This document shows, piece by piece, positions 12,925 to 21,124 of a DNA stretch of 21,138 bases. The notes below the pieces were generated by a model. It worked only from the letters and a program-made list of their open reading frames with translations, was not told the DNA's origin and searched no databases. The stretch is from the NCBI GenBank assembly GCA_037144355.1, contig JBAWWY010000028.1:1-21138 (forward strand). Direction: 5' to 3'. The stretch is from JBAWWY01 sp037144355. GTDB lineage: Bacteria; Bacillota; Clostridia; Peptostreptococcales; Anaerovoracaceae. Within the stretch, counting starts at the first letter, position 1; each line of letters opens with the position of its first letter. Position numbers and translations under genes: made by a program.

Positions 12925-15693
12925 TTGAAGAAAAATAATGTTTTCAGATTAACAAATGAGGAATTATTTAAAGAATTGGATTCATCTATCTTAGGATTGA
13001 CAAAAGATGAAGCTTCTTCAAGACTAGGGACACAAGGTTTTAACGAAATTTCCAAAGCGAAAAAATCTTCTAATTTATCTAAAATTCTATCAAACTTTAC
13101 CCATACTCTGGCGATACTTCTTTGGATTGCCAGCATTTTGTCGTTCATTGGAGGAATGCCACAGCTTGGATGGGCCATTATAGCAGTTATTATAATAAAC
13201 GCCTTGTTTAGCTTTTGGCAGGAGTTTAAAGCTGAGCAGGCTACAGAAAGCTTGGAAAAGATGCTGCCTTCATATGCAAAAGTAATAAGAGGGGGGCGTC
13301 GAGAGGAGATCCTGTCAAGAGAACTTGTAATCGGTGATTTGATTTACCTTGAGGAGGGAGATAAAGTTCCCGCGGATGCCAGGCTTATTGAAGCCTATAA
13401 TATGAGGACAATAAACGCGGAATTAACAGGAGAATCGGAACCAGTTAGACGTATTTCAGATATTATACTCGAGGAAGATATTTCATTGCTGCGATCTGCG
13501 AATATAGTATTCATGGGCACTAATGTTTCCTCTGGCTCGGGGACAGCAGTTGTATATGCAACGGGAATGGATACTGAGTTTGGGAATATTGCCTCATTGA
13601 CTCGCGCAATAAAAAAAGATAAGAGCCCACTTCAGAAACAGTTGTCCAAAGTTGCGAATATTATTGCCTATCTTTCACTTGCTATGGGCATATTTTTCTT
13701 CATACTAGGCTTGGCAATGGGAAGACCTCTAAATTATGCATTCATGTTTGCAATTGGAATTATCACAGCAAACGTGCCTGAAGGCCTGCTACCAACGGTT
13801 ACTCTCTCACTGGCAATCGGAGTTCAGAGAATGGCGAAGAAGCACGCTCTTGTGAAAAAACTCTCGAGTGTTGAAACCCTTGGAGGCACTACAGTAATAT
13901 GCACAGACAAGACTGGTACCTTGACTCAAAATGAAATGACTGTTAGGGAGATAATGACATATGAAGCTAGTTATAAAGTAAGCGGCGTAGGATACGAACC
14001 TAAAGGTGAATTTTTGATTGGAGATACTATAATTGACAAAAAGAATCTTCCATATGAATTGTCCATGCTTTTAAAAATTGGACTTCTTTGCAACAATAGC
14101 AGGATTAACAAGCCGACCGACGATAAACCATATTTCAGTATTATCGGTGACCCAACGGAAGGTTCACTAGTGGTTTTGGCTGGGAAAGCCGGGCTTGAAA
14201 TGGAAGATGTATCAAGAGAAAACAAGCTGATTTCCGTTGTGCCATTTGATTCAAAACGTAAAAGGATGAGCACAATAAGAAATATGGAGAAAGATACGTA
14301 CATCCTAACTAAAGGAGCTCCAAAAGAAGTTTTATCGGTTTGCAGCCATATTTTGAAAGGAAATGGCAAGATTGAAAAACTTCAACAAGAAGATATCGAT
14401 AGAATTGTCGCAGAAAATGATAAATTTGCACAGAGTGGGTTAAGAGTACTAGCTATGGCATATAGAAAAGCTGAGGATACTGGTAGCGAATTTACACCGG
14501 AAAATTGCGAAATAGATCTAATCTTTGTTGGCTTGACCACAATGATGGACCCACCAAGACCTGAAGTGGAGAATGCTGTAAAACGTGCACATAAAGCCGG
14601 TATAAGAATTATCATGATAACCGGGGACTATGGCTTAACTGCTGAGTCAATAGCAAGAAGAATAGGAATAATCAAAGACATTCATCCAAGGATAATTACG
14701 GGGGATGAACTTGAAATCATATCAAATGAAGATTTGAAACAAGCTCTAAAATCCGAGGAAATAATATTTGCAAGAATTGCCCCAGAACAGAAAATGAAAA
14801 TTGTCGCAACATTAATGGAGATGGGAGAAATTGTTGCTGTTACAGGTGACGGTGTAAATGATGCGCCTGCGCTAAAGAAGGCAGACATAGGAATAGCAAT
14901 GGGCAAATCAGGCACTGACGTTGCCAGGGAAGCCTCAAACATGGTATTAACGGATGACAACTTTGCAAGTATAATAAGCGCAGTTGAGGAAGGCCGTGCC
15001 GTTTATGACAATGTAAGAAAATTTATTGCGTACATATTTGCTCATTTAACCCCTGAAGCAATACCATATATTTTGTTTTCAATTTTTAACATACCTCTTC
15101 CAATAACTGTAATGCAAATACTGGCAATCGACCTAGGTACAGAAACATTGCCTGCGTTAGCCCTTGGAATGGAACCACCAGAGCCTGGGGTTATGGACAG
15201 ACCACCAAGATCGCCGAAGGAAAAACTGCTGAATTTGCCGGTTTTCATGAGAGGGTATGTCCTACTTGGGCTTATTACATCAGCAGCGGTTTTATGTGGA
15301 TATTTCTGGGTTCTATATAGTGGAGGATGGCATTGGGGTGAAGTTTTGGCGCCTGGAGACCATCTTGCTACGGAAGCTTGCACAATGACATTCCTTGGAA
15401 TTGTAATTATGCAGGTTGCCAATGTATTCACGTGTCGTACCGAGGTTGCATCGATTTTCAAACTAAAACTGTTCAGCAACAAAATTTTGAATATAGGAGT
15501 TATATTTGAATTGGCACTCACAGCTGCTTTAATATATGTTCCTTTTATGCAGGGTATTTTCGGCACATATCCTATGCCAATAATATGCTGGTTATTTTAT
15601 TTGCCATTTATACCGGTGTTGATTGGTGCAGAGGAATCAAGGAAATGGTTCATTCGCAGAAGATTGAACAAAGGAGGGAGGGAACTCTTATGA
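12925..15693 (+). CDS. Na+/K+-ATPase-like (type IIC-like) P-type cation ATPase
   Basis: A ~922-residue ATP-driven cation pump. Residue numbers are from TTG 12925; TTG 12916 in the same frame lies inside the leader hairpin. It has the N-terminal cation-ATPase domain, the actuator motif T168-G-E-S171, phosphorylation site D328 in CTDKTGTLTQ, the FDSKRKRMS-KGAP nucleotide-binding region and the hinge GDGVNDAPALKKADIG (D642). The fourth membrane helix reads ANVPEGLLPTVTLSL and the sixth IDLGTE, patterns of the Na+/K+ and H+/K+ pump group rather than the PEGLP-type calcium pumps. Differences from animal pumps include Glu for the second M6 aspartate and no Ser-Asn in the M5 site, so the ion is uncertain. 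About ten membrane helices are expected. The stop codon overlaps the next gene's ATG, linking it to two TrkA-like proteins. Confidence 0.93.
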   Translation: MKKNNVFRLTNEELFKELDSSILGLTKDEASSRLGTQGFNEISKAKKSSNLSKILSNFTHTLAILLWIASILSFIGGMPQLGWAIIAVIIINALFSFWQEFKAEQATESLEKMLPSYAKVIRGGRREEILSRELVIGDLIYLEEGDKVPADARLIEAYNMRTINAELTGESEPVRRISDIILEEDISLLRSANIVFMGTNVSSGSGTAVVYATGMDTEFGNIASLTRAIKKDKSPLQKQLSKVANIIAYLSLAMGIFFFILGLAMGRPLNYAFMFAIGIITANVPEGLLPTVTLSLAIGVQRMAKKHALVKKLSSVETLGGTTVICTDKTGTLTQNEMTVREIMTYEASYKVSGVGYEPKGEFLIGDTIIDKKNLPYELSMLLKIGLLCNNSRINKPTDDKPYFSIIGDPTEGSLVVLAGKAGLEMEDVSRENKLISVVPFDSKRKRMSTIRNMEKDTYILTKGAPKEVLSVCSHILKGNGKIEKLQQEDIDRIVAENDKFAQSGLRVLAMAYRKAEDTGSEFTPENCEIDLIFVGLTTMMDPPRPEVENAVKRAHKAGIRIIMITGDYGLTAESIARRIGIIKDIHPRIITGDELEIISNEDLKQALKSEEIIFARIAPEQKMKIVATLMEMGEIVAVTGDGVNDAPALKKADIGIAMGKSGTDVAREASNMVLTDDNFASIISAVEEGRAVYDNVRKFIAYIFAHLTPEAIPYILFSIFNIPLPITVMQILAIDLGTETLPALALGMEPPEPGVMDRPPRSPKEKLLNLPVFMRGYVLLGLITSAAVLCGYFWVLYSGGWHWGEVLAPGDHLATEACTMTFLGIVIMQVANVFTCRTEVASIFKLKLFSNKILNIGVIFELALTAALIYVPFMQGIFGTYPMPIICWLFYLPFIPVLIGAEESRKWFIRRRLNKGGRELL

Positions 15694-16337
15694 AAATAAT
15701 TATTGCTGGCTGCGGAAGGCTCGGCAGCGAATTAGCCCAGTTATTGGATTATGCCGGACATAAAACAGCAATCATTGATCGAGATTTGAATGCGTTTAAA
15801 AGACTTAAAACATCATTTGGGGGAAAACTCATTGAAGGTGTCGCTTTTGACCGGGATACTCTTATAAGAGCGGGGATAGAAAATGCAGATGCCTTGGCGT
15901 CAGTGACAAATAGTGACAATACCAATATCATTACAGCCTTGATTGCAAAGAGAAGGTTCAAGGTTCCAATCATATCAGCAAGGGTTTATGATCCCCTAAG
16001 GGCTGAGATATATAGAAAAATAGGTATTAATACTGTTTCACCTACAATATGGGCGGCGCAGAAGATTAAAGATGCCATATCCAACCCAGATATATTGATG
16101 GCAAATACATTTGGCAATGGCGAAGTAGAAATTTTAGAAATTGTTGCATCCGTATTTTTAGATGGACGTTATGTTAAAGATGTTACAATCACATCAGAAT
16201 TGCATGTAATAAGCATTGTAAGAAATGGCATTGCTACAATCCCAACATTGAATACCTCGTTTAAAAAAGGAGATATCATATATATAGCTGCTACAACATT
16301 TGGGAAAGCAAAAATGCATCAAATAATTACTGCCTAA
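15690..16337 (+). CDS. TrkA/RCK-family NAD-binding regulatory protein (first copy)
   Basis: A 215-residue cytosolic protein with an N-terminal Rossmann RCK domain (~1-130) and an RCK-C ligand domain (~135-215). The nucleotide-binding segment begins AGCGRLGSELA (near 6-16), followed by the acidic strand end VIDRD. A second segment, TNSDNTNI near 88-95, is typical of TrkA-N. The ATG at 15690 overlaps the ATPase stop codon (ATGA) and is preceded by AAGGAGGGAGG, showing translational coupling with the pump. TrkA/KtrA proteins normally gate TrkH or KtrB potassium channels in response to NAD(H), ATP/ADP or cyclic-di-AMP, but no such channel gene is in the window. Regulation of the ATPase is the simplest reading. 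Confidence 0.92.
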   Translation: MKIIIAGCGRLGSELAQLLDYAGHKTAIIDRDLNAFKRLKTSFGGKLIEGVAFDRDTLIRAGIENADALASVTNSDNTNIITALIAKRRFKVPIISARVYDPLRAEIYRKIGINTVSPTIWAAQKIKDAISNPDILMANTFGNGEVEILEIVASVFLDGRYVKDVTITSELHVISIVRNGIATIPTLNTSFKKGDIIYIAATTFGKAKMHQIITA

Positions 16338-16374
16338 TATTAATTTGAAATAAATTGAATAGAGGTGAAGATAT

Positions 16375-17055
16375 ATGATAATAATCATTGTCGGGGGAGG
16401 ACAACTGGGGTCTTATCTGGCAGGTTTGCTTGAAAGCGAACATGAAAAAGTTGTACTGATTGAAAAGGAAGATAGCAAAATTGACAGATTGATAAGCGAA
16501 TTTAAAAATGCAATTGTAATAAGTGGGGATGGAAGCAATCCGGATGTTTTAAAAAGTGCCGGAATACATGATGCCAATGTTGTTGTTGCCGCCACGGGCC
16601 ATGATGAGGAAAATCTCATGGTATGCCAGCTTGCCAAATTTGAATTCGGTGTTGAAAAGGTTATATCAAGAATAAACAATCCAAAAAATGAATGGCTGTT
16701 CGTAAGGGATATGGGAGTTGATGCTGCTGTAAGCGGTGCAAGAATTTTGGCAAAATTGATTGAAGAGGAAACTGGAATAAGCCACTTGACCACCATATTG
16801 AATCTTTCAGAAGGAAAAATTTCCCTAGTAAAATGTATTGTGGAAATAAATTCAGAAGCTTCTCATAAAGAGGTTAAAGACTTAAATTTACCGGCGGATT
16901 CTGTTTTGGTCACACTAGTTAGAGAAAATAAGGCATCGATTCTAAGAGGAAGCACTAGGTTGCTTCCTGGAGACGAAGTTTTGTGCATCGTTTCCGATGA
17001 GCACAGACTGGAAATTGAAAATGTATTCAGCAGCCTTCCCAAAATACTTTTTTAA
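16375..17055 (+). CDS. TrkA/RCK-family NAD-binding regulatory protein (second copy)
   Basis: A 226-residue paralogue of the preceding protein, 37 bases downstream. The Rossmann part (~1-135) shows VGGGQLGSYLA, LIEKED, SGDGSNP and ATGHDEENL, a more canonical TrkA-N set than the first copy. The C-terminal part (~140-226) is an RCK-C domain (ADSVLVTLVREN, PGDEVLCIV). The ATG has AGAGGTGA upstream. The two copies are divergent, so a hetero-oligomeric RCK ring, as formed by some K+ transport regulators, is possible. It is the last gene of the operon and faces the convergent metallo-hydrolase gene across 75 bases without a convincing terminator. Confidence 0.93.
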   Translation: MIIIIVGGGQLGSYLAGLLESEHEKVVLIEKEDSKIDRLISEFKNAIVISGDGSNPDVLKSAGIHDANVVVAATGHDEENLMVCQLAKFEFGVEKVISRINNPKNEWLFVRDMGVDAAVSGARILAKLIEEETGISHLTTILNLSEGKISLVKCIVEINSEASHKEVKDLNLPADSVLVTLVRENKASILRGSTRLLPGDEVLCIVSDEHRLEIENVFSSLPKILF

Positions 17056-17130
17056 AAGCCATGGTAAACTTCCTTCAATCAAATATGAAACCAACTATAG
17101 GATTGTAAATTGGAACAATTAATTTGCTAA

Positions 17131-18111
17131 TCAAATACAATAATAATATATGCCTTCGGAAAGTTCCCTGGAAATTCTGCCTTCCAAATGTAGATACTCC
17201 AAATGGGCGACAGCTTCTCCAACGGCAAACCACTTTTGTGTCACAGGAAATTCCCCCCAGTTTCTTGCCCTGATGGACCAGGTCATCTGGGAAGCTACTG
17301 CATAGGGATTAATCCAGCCACTATGATTGTTTTTAACGATCTCATAAGCTTCTTCCAGTCTTCTGCCGTGGTGCGCCAATAACTCATTAACTCTAGCATG
17401 ACAGTCACCAATAGGCTTTCTATGAGCTGAGAATGTTGATGAAATATCAAGAGTTTTGATTTTATCAAGACTTTGAAGATATAATTTCAGGGAGTTCTCC
17501 ACATAGCGCCAAGAAGTGATATTTGGAGTAATATCAAAAATTATATGGTCACCGCTGAAGAAGATGCCTTTTTCTTCGTCAAATAGGCACATGTGGCCAG
17601 GTGTATGACCAGGGGTTTCAACGCATTTAAATTTATAAGTTCCAAGATCGATAATTGTGCCGTCATTTACGGATGTCTGTCCTCCCTGCTGGGATGGAAG
17701 ATACAAGCTGGCAGGATTCAAGAGCTGGTTCTCTTCAAGCTCCCTACGGCTGAAACCATATGAGACGTATTTGTCATCCAGCCAATTCCAGTATTCAGAC
17801 CCAAAAAACTCTTTCATATACATCTTATCGGTTTCCCCAATGAATATCTTATTGTCGGGCTCAATCAGCGTGCTCGATAGACCGGTATGATCTGAATGCA
17901 AATGAGTAAGAAAAATATCAGTATTTTTCATCTGCACATTTATTTCTTTCAATCCACGCATTAATGTTTCATAGCACAAAGGCATATTGAATCCGGTATC
18001 AATCATAAGATTTCGATCGGTACCTTTTATTAAATATATGTTGATACTTTTAAGGGGATTACCGGGTAGAGGTACTTCTATAACGAATATATTCTTTTCT
18101 ATTTCAAACAC
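17131..18111 (-). CDS. Metallo-beta-lactamase-fold hydrolase
   Basis: A 326-residue cytosolic MBL-fold hydrolase of the COG0491 type. Metal ligands visible are H70-L-H72-S-D74-H75, the histidine in ETPGHTPGH, and the D-H of FSGDHIIF, with another histidine in FSAHRKPIG. The C-terminal ~80 residues, with a helical region rich in Arg/Trp, resemble the extra domain of family members that follow the core. The start is GTG at 18111-18109, with GAGG (complement of 18118-18121) six bases upstream; no better ATG lies near. The substrate is unknown; thioester, lactone and glyoxalase II-like chemistry are all possible. It runs convergent to the TrkA gene and divergent from motA. Confidence 0.9.
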   Translation of the reverse strand: MFEIEKNIFVIEVPLPGNPLKSINIYLIKGTDRNLMIDTGFNMPLCYETLMRGLKEINVQMKNTDIFLTHLHSDHTGLSSTLIEPDNKIFIGETDKMYMKEFFGSEYWNWLDDKYVSYGFSRRELEENQLLNPASLYLPSQQGGQTSVNDGTIIDLGTYKFKCVETPGHTPGHMCLFDEEKGIFFSGDHIIFDITPNITSWRYVENSLKLYLQSLDKIKTLDISSTFSAHRKPIGDCHARVNELLAHHGRRLEEAYEIVKNNHSGWINPYAVASQMTWSIRARNWGEFPVTQKWFAVGEAVAHLEYLHLEGRISRELSEGIYYYCI

Positions 18112-18420
18112 TTTATTCCTCTTTTCACATCAAATTGACTGTTATTGCTTGATTTTCCAGCCGAAAAAGCTCACATATTAGCATACACCTAGATGGCATG
18201 GAAATTCAACAGTTGTTTGCGTTTTGGCTACAAGATTCAAAGTGTGAATTATATAAATTCAACTCACACGAATGAGAAATTAATTTGCTTAATATGGAAA
18301 TATTCCTAAAGAAAACCAGAAAAGAACCGAAAATAAATATGTAGGACTTTAATCGACAATGAATATTTGACCTATTGTGAACTATTGGAAAATTGAGCGA
18401 TATGAAATGGGGGACTGGCT
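18112..18420. other. 309-base divergent spacer between hydrolase and motA genes
   Basis: No open frame of note is present. It holds the hydrolase ribosome binding site at its left end, an imperfect inverted repeat GTGTGA-TCACAC (18242-18247 with 18264-18269, inner GAATT-AATTC), and a sigma-28-like promoter (18307-18333) oriented toward motA. The right end carries GGGGGA (18409-18414) for the TTG start of motA. Confidence 0.6.
18307..18333 (+). promoter_or_regulatory. Sigma-28 (SigD/FliA)-like flagellar promoter before motA
   Basis: TAAAGAAA (18307-18314) and ACCGAAAA (18326-18333) are separated by 11 bases, compared with TAAAGTTT-N11-GCCGATAA for flagellar sigma factors. Both halves match at 6 of 8 positions. 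The TAAA to CCGA spacing is as expected. It lies about 88 bases before the motA start. Confidence 0.5.
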
Positions 18421-19263
18421 TTGGATATTTTTGTAATTGGCTTCCTAGTATTTAGTTTAGCATCTATAATCGGAGCTTTTATTCTTGAAGGCGGAACACT
18501 TGGGGCCCTTGTATCTCTTACCGGATTCATGATTGTTATCTGCGGTACGGTGGGAGCCGTGGGTGTATCATTTCCAAAAGCAGATTTGAAACGTGTGCCG
18601 AAGCTTTTTAAAAAGGCTTTTACAAATAAAGACAGCGATTTGATCCAGCTGATTGAAACACTGAAGGCTATGTCTAAAATGGCAAGACAAAAGGGAATTT
18701 TAAGCCTGGAAAAAGAAATGAATGAAAATACAGAAATTGATCCCTTCACCAAGAAAGGTCTGGGATTTATTCTTGATGGGCTTGATCCTTTGAAAACAAG
18801 GGGTGCATTGGAACTCGATCTGGAGATGATGGCACATAGGCATAAATGCGGTGCGGCCATATTTGAAGCTGCAGGAGGGTATTCCCCCACAATGGGAATC
18901 GTTGGGACAGTAATGGGCTTAATATCCGTATTGGGAGATCTTGCAGATCCTTCAGGTTTGGGGCAGTCAATTGCTGTCGCTTTCATTGCAACTTTATATG
19001 GAGTAGGTACTGCGAACATATTATGGCTTCCCCTAGCAACCAATCTGAAAGCTAAAAGCAAACAGGAAATAGTAAGAAATTCAATGATAATAGAAGGATT
19101 GCTGCTTCTTCAGGAAGGAGCAAATCCAAATTTTATTGAAGATAAACTGAAAGGGTTCCTATCAGTTGATGAACTTTCCAAAAAAGGCGGGGGAGAAAAA
19201 GTTGAAAAGAAAGAACCTGCTGGAAAAGGTAAAAAGAAACTCGAGGCACAAAAGGAGACCTAA
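18421..19263 (+). CDS. motA: Flagellar stator protein MotA
   Basis: The ion-channel subunit that, with MotB, drives the flagellar rotor from the cytoplasmic membrane. It has 280 residues and four membrane segments: ~2-20, ~28-48, ~158-178 and ~190-212. The large cytosolic loop between the second and third holds the usual charged residues for rotor contact. Family landmarks are GGTLGALVS near 21-29, AAGGYSPTMGIVGTVMGLI near 159-177 and AVAFIATLYGVGTAN. The C terminus carries a very lysine-rich tail (KKEPAGKGKKK). The start is TTG at 18421 with GGGGGA (18409-18414); no ATG lies nearby in frame. The motB gene follows after 2 bases, so the pair is translated together. Confidence 0.95.
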   Translation: MDIFVIGFLVFSLASIIGAFILEGGTLGALVSLTGFMIVICGTVGAVGVSFPKADLKRVPKLFKKAFTNKDSDLIQLIETLKAMSKMARQKGILSLEKEMNENTEIDPFTKKGLGFILDGLDPLKTRGALELDLEMMAHRHKCGAAIFEAAGGYSPTMGIVGTVMGLISVLGDLADPSGLGQSIAVAFIATLYGVGTANILWLPLATNLKAKSKQEIVRNSMIIEGLLLLQEGANPNFIEDKLKGFLSVDELSKKGGGEKVEKKEPAGKGKKKLEAQKET

Positions 19264-19265
19264 TC

Positions 19266-20003
19266 ATGGCATTGAAGCTAAGCAAGGATGAAGGTCATGA
19301 AAACAATGAGAGATGGCTTTTAACATACTCCGATTTAATAACATTGCTTATGATATTTTTTATTGTAATGTATGCAATGAGCAATGTTGACCAGGCTAAA
19401 TATCATAAATTGGCTACTTCTTTAAATTCTGCCCTTGCTGGCGAACAGCAAAAGGTTGACACTGGCAAGCAGGGAAGCCCGGAAGAAGAGCTGCAAAATA
19501 CACCCAGCAAGAGTCTAGCAACAACTCTACCGGATCCCAATATGGCGAAAGCAGCGGAAACAGTGAAAAAACTCATGGAGGAAAAAGGCCTTTCGACAGA
19601 AGTAAGTGTTACAACAAGTGAAAGAGGCGTTGTTATAAGTTTGAAAGATAGTGTATTGTTCGAATCGGCAAGTGCTGAAATAAGGCCGGAAAATATTGGG
19701 AGTCTGATTGAAATTGGCCAAGCCGTAAAGGCAGTAGGAAATTATGTAAGAATTGAGGGATATACAGACAATGTTCCGATAAACAATGCAGTCTTTGCAA
19801 ACAATTGGGACCTATCAGTTATGAGGGCGTCAAAGGTTCTGGACCTGATTGTGAAAAGGTCGGGATTCCCTCCTGACAAAATCTGTGCTATCGGCTATGG
19901 AGAGTATAGCCCAATGGCAACAAATACCACTGTAGAGGGAAGATCTAAAAATAGGAAAGTGGATATTGTCATATTAAGTCCGGATAATACAAAAGGGCAA
20001 TAA
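19266..20003 (+). CDS. motB: Flagellar stator protein MotB
   Basis: A 245-residue stator partner of MotA. A short cytosolic start leads into one membrane helix (~17-38) with the essential ion-carrying D23 in TYSDLITLL. A linker/plug region follows (~39-110), then a peptidoglycan-binding OmpA domain (~115-240) with the G-x-T-D-N segment (IEGYTDNVP) and NRKVDIVI. The membrane helix (SDLITLLMIFFIVMYAMSNVD) looks more like the sodium-type MotS than proton-type MotB, but this cannot be decided from sequence alone. It begins 2 bases after motA, and the HD-GYP gene starts 20 bases downstream. Confidence 0.95.
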   Translation: MALKLSKDEGHENNERWLLTYSDLITLLMIFFIVMYAMSNVDQAKYHKLATSLNSALAGEQQKVDTGKQGSPEEELQNTPSKSLATTLPDPNMAKAAETVKKLMEEKGLSTEVSVTTSERGVVISLKDSVLFESASAEIRPENIGSLIEIGQAVKAVGNYVRIEGYTDNVPINNAVFANNWDLSVMRASKVLDLIVKRSGFPPDKICAIGYGEYSPMATNTTVEGRSKNRKVDIVILSPDNTKGQ

Positions 20004-20023
20004 AAAAAGGGGAGGGTCATCAT

Positions 20024-21091
20024 ATGAGATTTGTACCAACATTTTGTCTCCGTGAAGGGATGATTCTCGGGGATAATCTATACGGGGGTAGCGGTGAGCT
20101 GGTGCTTGCACAGGATACGGTTCTTAGCAGCGATTATATACGGGGAATTTTGAAATTGAATTATAATGGTATTTATGTGGATGATGATATTTCCAGGGAT
20201 ATCCATATAGTAAATATTATCAATGAGAGAGTACGAGCCCAAACAGTAAGAGGGATAAAAGATGTTTTCATTTGTACTGAAAATGACAGCCCTGTGTCAA
20301 AACAGAAATTTCTTGATATGCAAAACCAAATTGAATCCATTGTTGATGAAATACTTAAAAATCAAAACATGATGGTCAACATGGTTGACTTGAAAGTTTT
20401 TGACGATTATACATATTTCCATTCTGTAAATGTTGCGGTACTATCAATAGTACTTGGCGCATCCATTGGCTTCGGAAGGAAAGTCCTTTGCAATCTTGGG
20501 TTTGCAGCTTTGCTTCATGATATCGGGAAAGTATTTATCAAGAAAGAAATATTGAACAAAAATGGTGTATTGAGCGACGAGGAATTCGACGAGATTAAGA
20601 GGCACTCTTCACTTGGGTGCGACTATGTCAAGCGAGGGTTTGGAGTAATGATGGCTTCACAGATTGGCATTTTAGACCACCATGAAAAGTTCAGTGGGGG
20701 AGGATACCCAAATAATATAAAGGGTGAGGACATATCACTATTTGGAAGAATTATATCAATAGCTGATGTTTACGATGCATTGACATCAGACCGTCCTTAT
20801 AGGAAAGCAATGATCCCATCGGAAGTAATGGAATACATAATGGGCTCGTCTTCAATATTATTTGATCCTGAACTGGTAAATGTTTTCATAAAAAAAATAG
20901 CTCCATATCCAATAGGAAGCTGCGTGAATCTAAGCAATGGATTGGTGGGGATTGTAATAGAGAATTATGAAAAATATTGTCTAAGACCCAAAATCAGGGT
21001 TTTCAAAGACGGGGACAACAGCATTGAACCTTATGAAATCAATCTTGGCGATCACGAATCACTAAATATAACAGTTATAGATATTATATAA
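20024..21091 (+). CDS. HD-GYP domain cyclic-di-GMP phosphodiesterase
   Basis: A 355-residue cytosolic protein predicted to hydrolyse cyclic-di-GMP. An N-terminal DUF3391-like region (~1-110) is followed by the HD-GYP domain (~120-310). Visible metal and catalytic residues are H133, H165-D166 with K169 in HDIGK, H194, H219-H220-E221, the G-Y-P at 227-229, and the D in SIADVYDAL. All are intact, so activity is expected. A small C-terminal beta-rich part (~311-355) follows. The ATG at 20024 has GGGGAGGG (20009-20016) upstream. It is co-directional and probably co-transcribed with motAB, so it may lower cyclic-di-GMP when the stator is made. Confidence 0.95.
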   Translation: MRFVPTFCLREGMILGDNLYGGSGELVLAQDTVLSSDYIRGILKLNYNGIYVDDDISRDIHIVNIINERVRAQTVRGIKDVFICTENDSPVSKQKFLDMQNQIESIVDEILKNQNMMVNMVDLKVFDDYTYFHSVNVAVLSIVLGASIGFGRKVLCNLGFAALLHDIGKVFIKKEILNKNGVLSDEEFDEIKRHSSLGCDYVKRGFGVMMASQIGILDHHEKFSGGGYPNNIKGEDISLFGRIISIADVYDALTSDRPYRKAMIPSEVMEYIMGSSSILFDPELVNVFIKKIAPYPIGSCVNLSNGLVGIVIENYEKYCLRPKIRVFKDGDNSIEPYEINLGDHESLNITVIDII

Positions 21092-21093
21092 TC

Positions 21094-21124
21094 AAAATAA
21101 AGCGATATAATGAAAATAAAGCGA
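21094..21124 (+). repeat. 12-bp direct repeat after the HD-GYP gene
   Basis: AAAATAAAGCGA occurs at 21094-21105 and again, exactly, at 21113-21124, with a 19-base period. A TATAAT lies between the copies at 21106-21111. It could be paired operator sites around a promoter for a gene beyond the right edge. It is only two copies. Confidence 0.5.

Noticed and set aside
12873..13178. 101-codon minus-strand frame over the ATPase start, and the many other minus-strand frames inside long genes
   Set aside because: Antisense shadows of strongly supported coding regions, with no ribosome binding sites or family features.
17056..17130. Bidirectional terminator between convergent genes
   Set aside because: Only a weak AATTG-GAA-CAATT stem of 5 bp is present, too short to call.
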